From: an uncultured Clostridia bacterium | GTDB taxonomy: Bacteria; Bacillota; Clostridia; TANB77; CAG-508 | Assembly: GCA_947628925.1 (NCBI GenBank) | Contig: CANRBU010000054.1 | Span: 1-8,088, forward strand | Direction of reading: 5' to 3' | DNA: 8,088 nt | Shown here: one piece after another, positions 1 through 5,800 of the stretch | Layout of the letters: every line of letters begins with the position of its first letter | Numbering within the stretch: position 1 is the first letter of the stretch | The notes under the pieces: generated by a model | The model's database searches: none | What the model was told of the DNA's origin: nothing | The model's input: only the letters and a program-made list of their open reading frames with translations | Position numbers and translations under genes: made by a program

Positions 1-200
1 TCTATTACTCCCCATTTTCCATCTTGATAGTTTGCAAAATAACTACTGCTTTTTATTACTTCATTTGGCTTATTTTGAGTAAATAAATTTTTAAGGAAAT
101 ATATAAACATGATGATTATTGCAATTGCTATTATTACTGCTATAACTTTTTTTATATTTAATTTTGGTTCATTATCATATCTTTTTCCTTTACTACCCAT
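1..200 (-). CDS. WG-repeat membrane protein, N-terminal part (cut by left window edge)
   Basis: The first 66 residues are visible. They start at ATG 200-198 behind an excellent AGGAGG ribosome site 5 bases away. The protein begins with a short, basic cytoplasmic N-terminus (MGSKGKRYDNEPKLNIKK), followed by a strongly hydrophobic segment at about residues 19-35. A lysine- and asparagine-rich stretch follows, then YFANYQDGKWGVI, which matches the beginning of a WG (KWG) repeat. The frame is open at the window edge, so the rest, probably further WG repeats, lies outside. WG-repeat proteins form propeller-like or solenoid repeat domains of mostly unknown function; the topology suggests a membrane-tethered protein with the repeats outside. 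Only 16 bases separate it from the spoIIE stop with no terminator between, so cotranscription with spoIIE is likely. A sporulation role is inferred from position only. It was identified by translating the edge sequence directly. Confidence 0.8.
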   Translation of the reverse strand, partial: MGSKGKRYDNEPKLNIKKVIAVIIAIAIIIMFIYFLKNLFTQNKPNEVIKSSSYFANYQDGKWGVI

Positions 201-205
201 CTGTT

Positions 206-211
206 CCTCCT
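206..211 (-). promoter_or_regulatory. Ribosome binding site of the WG-repeat gene
   Basis: AGGAGG on the minus strand lies 5 bases before the ATG at 200-198, inside the 16-base gap after the spoIIE stop. It is a near-perfect Shine-Dalgarno sequence. It fixes the start of the truncated gene and shows that this gene has its own translation initiation. Confidence 0.8.
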
Positions 212-216
212 AAGTT

Positions 217-2631
217 CTATTTTTCTAAAAATTTACATACTAGTACACTCATATCATCTTTTGCTACACCATATTGATTGTCAACAGCTTCATTTAATAC
301 TATGTCGGCAATTTTTTTCGTATTTTCTGTTTCTATATCTTCTAGCATGTAACGTACCCATAATTCTTTATTTTTATATTCTACATTTGAATCTAAAATT
401 CCGTCTGAGCACATAAGAACTATATCACCATTTGATATGTCTTTGTCATATATTTGCAAGTTGCTATTTGGTACAATTCCTGCTGGAAGTGAATTTGCTT
501 TTATTATTTGTACTTTTCCATTATTTTTTATATATGTTGGACATGCTCCATTTTTTATGAATTCTATGTTCCCTTTGTACAAGTCTATTATTGCAATGTC
601 AAGTGTTGCAAATATTTCTTTGTTTTGGTCTATTAGGCTTGTGTTTATTAGTTCTAAAGATGTTTCTTTTTGGAAACCTGCAAGTAACAAATTTTCTAGC
701 ATTTTTAGCGCTTTTTCACTACTTGCCCTTGCTTCTTTTCCTGACCCCATTCCATCACTTATTGCAAGTAGGTATTTGCCATCTTTTAATCTGATATTTA
801 AAATGCTGTCTCCTGACATTTCGCTTTTGCTTTTTACTGTATCTGCTGTTCCTATTGCCATAGCAAACTTATCATCTGATAAAAAGTTTAACCTATTTCC
901 TAAGCTTTGTTCATCATTTAATACTATTTTTTCTTTGAATATTTCGCTTAGTGTCTGTTCAATTATATCTATTTTGTTTTTATGTATTTGTTCTATATAC
1001 ATTTCTATAAAATAGCGTTCATCTTGTTTGATTGAAATATCTTGAATTGTAATTTCTTTTTGCTTTAGTTTTTCTATAATTTCTAATTTTTGTTCTTCGA
1101 ACTGTCCTTGTTTTTCTACTTCTGCTTCCATGTTTTGTGCTATGTGAGATATTGCTTTTGATACGCCATTTAACTGGCTTTGCATGTTTCTTTTATTTTC
1201 TTCCATTTTCTTTTGCCATACAAAACTTGATTTGCTAATTTTGTATGACATGTTTATTACTCTAACCATTTGTGTGATGTTGTCTTCTAAAAACTCGCTG
1301 ATTTGCTTGTCTTCAAAATCTACTATATAGCTATTACAATCAGCAAACACTTTTAACAAGTCTTCGCGCTTTATTTGTTGTTTGTCTGTTAAAATTTTAA
1401 ATATTTCTTCTACAATCTTACCATCTACATTACTAAGGTCATCATAAAGCATGTTTTGCTCATAACCTCTAAGGTTGTCTACTAGCTCTGTTGCAAAAAT
1501 TTGTTGGTTGCTTTCTTCTTTTGGCTTGGTTTGCTCTTCTTGATATACTTTTGCCATTTGTTTTAGTGTTTGTGATACATTGTTCAATTTTTCTGCTGTT
1601 TGCTTTGTTTGTGTTAATGTTCCATTTGGTGAAGTTGGCAAATATCTGTTGTTTGATAGAAAGTCTGAAATATTTATTTGAATTGATTTTGGTACTGCTA
1701 GTAATCCTATAGATGCAATTAAAATTTCTTTAAAATATATTAATTCTACTGTGTAACCATTTGATACATATGCTAATATTACATTTCCTAGACAAAAGCC
1801 TATTACTACTCCTATTTTTCCAAATCTGTTTAAGATTCCCGCTAACATTCCTGAAATGGCATATGCTGAAACTAGCATTGGTTCTGCTGATGTTATTACT
1901 CCTAAAGTTACACCAATTGTTACACCTGCTGTTGTTCCTACTAAGATACCATTTTTCCATCCTAAAATTAATATAATTAAAATGCTTAGGATATTGCGGA
2001 TTGAAAAGCCAGCTATATTAAAGTCCCCAAAGCATGTAAAACTTATGGCAAGTAACAAACTTGCTCCTAAAACTTCTTCTATTGAAAATGCTTTGTTGTC
2101 TCCTATGCTTTGTAAAACATCAATACTGTTTACAAAAATTTTGTAAAAAACAGTTGAGATAATGGCTACTGAAATGATTGATAATATGTCATATATTGCA
2201 AATTGGGCAAAGCCCATTCTTGCAAGACCAATTATTAATGTTGTTATGAAAATGTGTTTTGATAAACGCATCTTTTCATTTTTTTCTGCTTCTTGATACA
2301 TTGGTTTAATGGCAAAGGTTGAAAAAATCAATACTAGTGCTATTAATAAATAGCTTAGTGCACCATCTAAACCAAATGCAATGGTGTTGCCAATTAATCC
2401 AGTTACTGCTATGCCTAATATTGGCACAGAGTTTGACATACATGCTGCTAACATACTTATACTAAAAGGAGAAACTTCTCCCCCTAAGCCTACCATTGAT
2501 ATCATAAATGATATTATATATATTGGTATGTATTGTAAAGAAAATACATTTGAGAAAATGCTTTCTTTTTTTCTGTTTTTTTCCTCTTGAGTCTCTTGAT
2601 TTATATATGCTTCTTTTATGTTTTGGAACAT
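217..2631 (-). CDS. spoIIE: Stage II sporulation protein E, SpoIIE (PP2C-type phosphatase)
   Basis: SpoIIE is the membrane-bound serine phosphatase that dephosphorylates the anti-anti-sigma factor SpoIIAA at the asymmetric septum, releasing sigma-F in the forespore. Positions below count from the ATG at 2631. Residues ~33-315 hold about ten hydrophobic membrane segments. Residues ~325-585 form the charged, coiled-coil-rich linker region. Residues ~590-802 are the PP2C phosphatase domain. Its metal-binding signatures are all present: GDS (Asp608), SDGMGSG (Asp626), SDG (Asp743) and DDMSV (Asp792/793). At 804 residues it is close to the length of the Bacillus subtilis protein (about 827). A longer frame opens at GTG 2640, but that codon lies inside the Shine-Dalgarno GAGGTGG, so ATG 2631 is preferred. 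No frameshift or missing catalytic residue is seen, so the protein should be active. A WG-repeat gene follows closely downstream. Confidence 0.96.
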   Translation of the reverse strand: MFQNIKEAYINQETQEEKNRKKESIFSNVFSLQYIPIYIISFMISMVGLGGEVSPFSISMLAACMSNSVPILGIAVTGLIGNTIAFGLDGALSYLLIALVLIFSTFAIKPMYQEAEKNEKMRLSKHIFITTLIIGLARMGFAQFAIYDILSIISVAIISTVFYKIFVNSIDVLQSIGDNKAFSIEEVLGASLLLAISFTCFGDFNIAGFSIRNILSILIILILGWKNGILVGTTAGVTIGVTLGVITSAEPMLVSAYAISGMLAGILNRFGKIGVVIGFCLGNVILAYVSNGYTVELIYFKEILIASIGLLAVPKSIQINISDFLSNNRYLPTSPNGTLTQTKQTAEKLNNVSQTLKQMAKVYQEEQTKPKEESNQQIFATELVDNLRGYEQNMLYDDLSNVDGKIVEEIFKILTDKQQIKREDLLKVFADCNSYIVDFEDKQISEFLEDNITQMVRVINMSYKISKSSFVWQKKMEENKRNMQSQLNGVSKAISHIAQNMEAEVEKQGQFEEQKLEIIEKLKQKEITIQDISIKQDERYFIEMYIEQIHKNKIDIIEQTLSEIFKEKIVLNDEQSLGNRLNFLSDDKFAMAIGTADTVKSKSEMSGDSILNIRLKDGKYLLAISDGMGSGKEARASSEKALKMLENLLLAGFQKETSLELINTSLIDQNKEIFATLDIAIIDLYKGNIEFIKNGACPTYIKNNGKVQIIKANSLPAGIVPNSNLQIYDKDISNGDIVLMCSDGILDSNVEYKNKELWVRYMLEDIETENTKKIADIVLNEAVDNQYGVAKDDMSVLVCKFLEK

Positions 2632-2636
2632 CCTTA

Positions 2637-2643
2637 CCACCTC
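2637..2643 (-). promoter_or_regulatory. Ribosome binding site that decides the spoIIE start
   Basis: GAGGTGG on the minus strand ends 5 bases before ATG 2631-2629. The alternative GTG start at 2640-2638 is part of this very motif and has no comparable motif upstream of itself. This supports the ATG and a protein three residues shorter than the longest open frame. Confidence 0.65.
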
Positions 2644-2662
2644 AAAACTTTTTTATATGCCT

Positions 2663-2695
2663 ATTTTACTACTTGTCCTTTGTATTTTTTGTCTT
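2663..2695 (-). promoter_or_regulatory. Weak candidate spoIIE promoter with long spacer
   Basis: On the minus strand a -10-like TAAAAT (2668-2663, five of six consensus bases) is preceded at 21 bases by a -35-like AAGACA (2695-2690, four of six). As recalled from the literature, the Spo0A-activated B. subtilis spoIIG and spoIIE promoters have unusually long spacers of about this size, which is the only reason to note this pair. A start near 2656 would give a leader of about 25 bases. Such AT-rich sequence yields many chance -10 matches; another TATAAT lies at 2781-2776 without a good -35 box at normal spacing. Confidence 0.2.
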
Positions 2696-2719
2696 TTTTC
2701 GTCACTTAACCTAAAAAAG

Positions 2720-2731
2720 TTTTCTACAAAA
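2720..2731 (-). promoter_or_regulatory. Candidate Spo0A binding site (0A box) upstream of spoIIE
   Basis: The minus strand reads TTTTGTAGAAAA, one base away from the TTTTGTCGAAAA form of the 0A box (core TGTCGAA, here TGTAGAA). It lies about 90 bases before the spoIIE start, within the only intergenic region available to drive spoIIE. In Bacillus, phosphorylated Spo0A activates spoIIE together with sigma-A RNA polymerase, so a 0A box is expected here. The background is AT-rich, so a chance match cannot be excluded. Confidence 0.45.
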
Positions 2732-2818
2732 AGTGATGCTTTTTTTGTATTTCTTTATTTTTTCAACCTTATTTTATTATATTTTCTATAAAAAATCAAT
2801 AAAATTTTGAAATAATAT

Positions 2819-2850
2819 AAAAATATGGAGAATTACTTCTCCATATTTTT
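2819..2850 (-). terminator. Rho-independent terminator of the surface-protein operon
   Basis: A perfect 14-base-pair inverted repeat has arms 2819-2832 and 2837-2850. Its core is TATGGAGAA/TTCTCCATA, and the four-base loop reads GTAA on the minus strand (a GNRA-type tetraloop). It begins 9 bases after the stop codon of the large surface protein. On the minus strand the distal arm ends in TTTTT and runs into ATATTATTT. This is a typical intrinsic terminator and separates that gene from spoIIE. The stem is flanked by AT-rich sequence on both sides and could also act in the other direction, but no plus-strand gene ends here. Confidence 0.85.
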
Positions 2851-2859
2851 TATATTATT

Positions 2860-5800
2860 TTATTTTGTTTTTTTCTTGATGTAATATGCTCCTCCTGCTA
2901 GTGCTACTAATGCAGTTAATGCTATTGCTATATATGGTACGTAGTTTCTGTCTCCACCTTGACTTGGTATTACTAATACTGTTTCTGCCATACCATCATC
3001 TAGTTCGCTTACTGCTGACATACCTGATGGGATGTAGTTACCTGGTTTTAATGTTCTAACTTTTTCAAGATCTTCTGCTGTTGGTGGGTTTTCACTTACT
3101 AGTCCGCTACCATGCGGTTTATCAACTTCTACAATTTCTACTTGGTTCATTAGGTTAACATCTTCTCCAGATGTGAATCGTTTTTCAACTACCATTTTTA
3201 TTGCTTGTGATTCTCCTGGTTTCATAGCTGTAGTTGTATTTACTTGATAAATTTTTGTTTGTTTTATTGCATCTGAGTTTTTAACTGCTTCATCTATTAG
3301 GTCACCAATGTTTTCTAGTGTAACTAATTCCCAACCATAGTGTTCGTTGTCTTCACAGATTTTATATGCACTTTCTTGTCCTAGATAATCAACTACTTTT
3401 GTAGGTGTAAGTGTTATTAGTTTGCTTTCATCTTTGTATTTATACCTTTCACCATTTAATGTGCATCCAAATCTTTGGAATTCTTCGCTGTTATAGTCTT
3501 TTTCACTTTCGTTTTTGATTGTGAATTCATATGTTACTTCTATGCCAGCATTTTGTAGAATTTCATTATCTAATTGAATTTCAATTTGTGCTTGTCTACG
3601 GTTTGCTGAGCTTCCTAGATATACTACATGTTCATGTTGTCCTGTTATGTTACCATTTTCATCTATGTCTGCATTAATGAAGTTTTCTTGGTTAGCGTAT
3701 GATACTTTTACATTGCTTACACGTTTGTCAATGTTGATTTGTTGTATTGGTCTTCTTATAATACCTAAGTTCATTCCGCTTACAACGAATTTTAATTTTC
3801 CTTCAATGTAATCTGATGCTTTTATTTCTGAGCTGTCAAACTCTACTCCAAATTTCATTTTAGCTGTGCTTGATTCCATTGTTTTTTGAGTAACTTCTGT
3901 GCTGTAATTATATCCATTGTTTTCACCTGTTCCATGGCTGTTGTTTTGTTTATCAATTGTTGCTCTTATGCTTAAATCGTCTGTTGCTCTTGATTTTAAT
4001 TTGTCTTCTTCTGTCATGTTACGATAGAAATATGGATTTTGTTGTTCTTCATTGTAGTCATTTTCATCTACAACTGTTGCTTTGTAGTCTATGCATGAGT
4101 ATTTGTTGTCTCCCCATATAAATTTAACTTTATATGTGCCTGGTGTAAATCCGGTAAATGAGTATGCACCATTATTATCTGTTTGTGATGTTAGTTCTTC
4201 GCCTTTTTCATTTTTTGCAATTACTTCTGTTCCATCTTCTGCAATTTCTAATAATTGTGCTTTGATTTCTGAGATTAGTGGTTCATTTTGGTCGAATTTT
4301 CCGTTACCTTCTCTTATTTGTTGATTTTTTAGTAATAGTTCAATTTCTTTATCTTCAAATACGAAACCATTAATTGTTCTTGGTTCACTTACAACTAACT
4401 CAACTGTTGGTGCTTCGTTTGTATCATCTTCGTATGTATTCTTGTCACCAAGTGTTACGTTGTCTAATACAGCGTCTTTATCTACTGCTGCGTATAGTTT
4501 ACCATCTTTGTATGTTCTGTAACCTGTAAGTTCTGCTGTACTTTCTAGTCCTTCTTTTCCGTTTAATGCTAATTCAATATTTTCTACTGATAAAGCAAAT
4601 TTGATATAGAAATATTTTGTTTGAAGGCTTTCTAGTTGTAAACCATTATTTCCAAATGATACATTTACTCTTTTATAATCACCATTTTTCTCATTTTCTG
4701 TCTTTGATAATTCTGTTCCTGATTTAATATTGCCATTTTCATCAAGCTCTGTTCCTATTCCTTCTATTTCATATCTGCTGTCATAATATTCTACTAAATC
4801 AAGAATTGATGATGTTATTCCACTTGCTTGATTTTTTAGACCTATTTTGTATGTTAAGTATACTTTTAATTCTTTGCTTGTGTCATTTGGATTTCTGTAT
4901 ACTACATCTGCTCTATAAATTGGTTGTTGATATTTCTTATATTTTACTCCAACATTCCATGCGTCATCTGTAAATTCTCCGTTGTCATCTAATTTTGAGC
5001 CATGTTTGTATACATGGTATACACCTTTGATTCCAACTGTTACTTCTTGTACGTCTTGTGATATTGCAACATCTGCTTGTGTTCTTCTATAAACACCTAG
5101 GTTATATCCTTTTATTTCTGTTAATAGGCTCTTTCTGTCATATGTGATTTGTAGTCCAGTATTTTTTGTATTTGCTGTAATTGTTGTTCCTCTTGTTTTT
5201 ACTACTTTTGCATTTTGTTGTGATCTATTTAATTCGTAGTCTACTTGTGCAACTGCTTTTCCTTGACTATCTTTCACTTGTACTGTGTCTTGGTCATAAC
5301 CTTCTACTCGTACAAATTTGCTGTTTAGGTCATCACGTGCTGTTCCTTCTGCAGCTTTTGAACCATTGTCATTTACCTTGTTTTCAAACCATTTATCCCA
5401 TTCTTCTGCACTATTTACTCCGTCTTCTTTTGCTGTTTCTATAATGCTGTTTTTTAATTCAGAGTTAGTTAATACATCTTTCCATGGGCTTACATTTTCA
5501 AATATTAATCCATCATATTCGAATTCAATGTAATATTCTGGTAATTTGTCAATTTCTAGGTCTACAAATAGGTATTTTCCACCTTTTGTTCCTGTTTCTT
5601 GAACTGTTTTTCCATCTTTGTCTTTTATTCTTACTGTTACTAGACCGTCTTCAACTAGTTTATCTTCGTTGTCTGCTGTACTTGATTGGTAAATATCATT
5701 TCTCAAAGATATTTTTCCACTTGCTATATCTTCCCATACAAATCCTGATAAGTCTACATATTTACGTCTGTTTTGTATTTTTTGATATGTTGTACGTTTT

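Noticed and set aside
437..1015. Plus-strand open frame of 192 codons inside spoIIE
   Set aside because: It lies antisense to the conserved PP2C domain of SpoIIE; its hydrophobic, low-complexity product is what complementing this coding sequence gives.
2638..2640. GTG as the start codon of spoIIE
   Set aside because: This GTG is part of the Shine-Dalgarno sequence GAGGTGG that serves ATG 2631 and has no ribosome site of its own.
2641..2859. A small gene or RNA in the spoIIE-adhesin gap
   Set aside because: Apart from the terminator hairpin and the candidate promoter elements, the gap is AT-rich with no open frame with a ribosome site and no other structured element that I can see.
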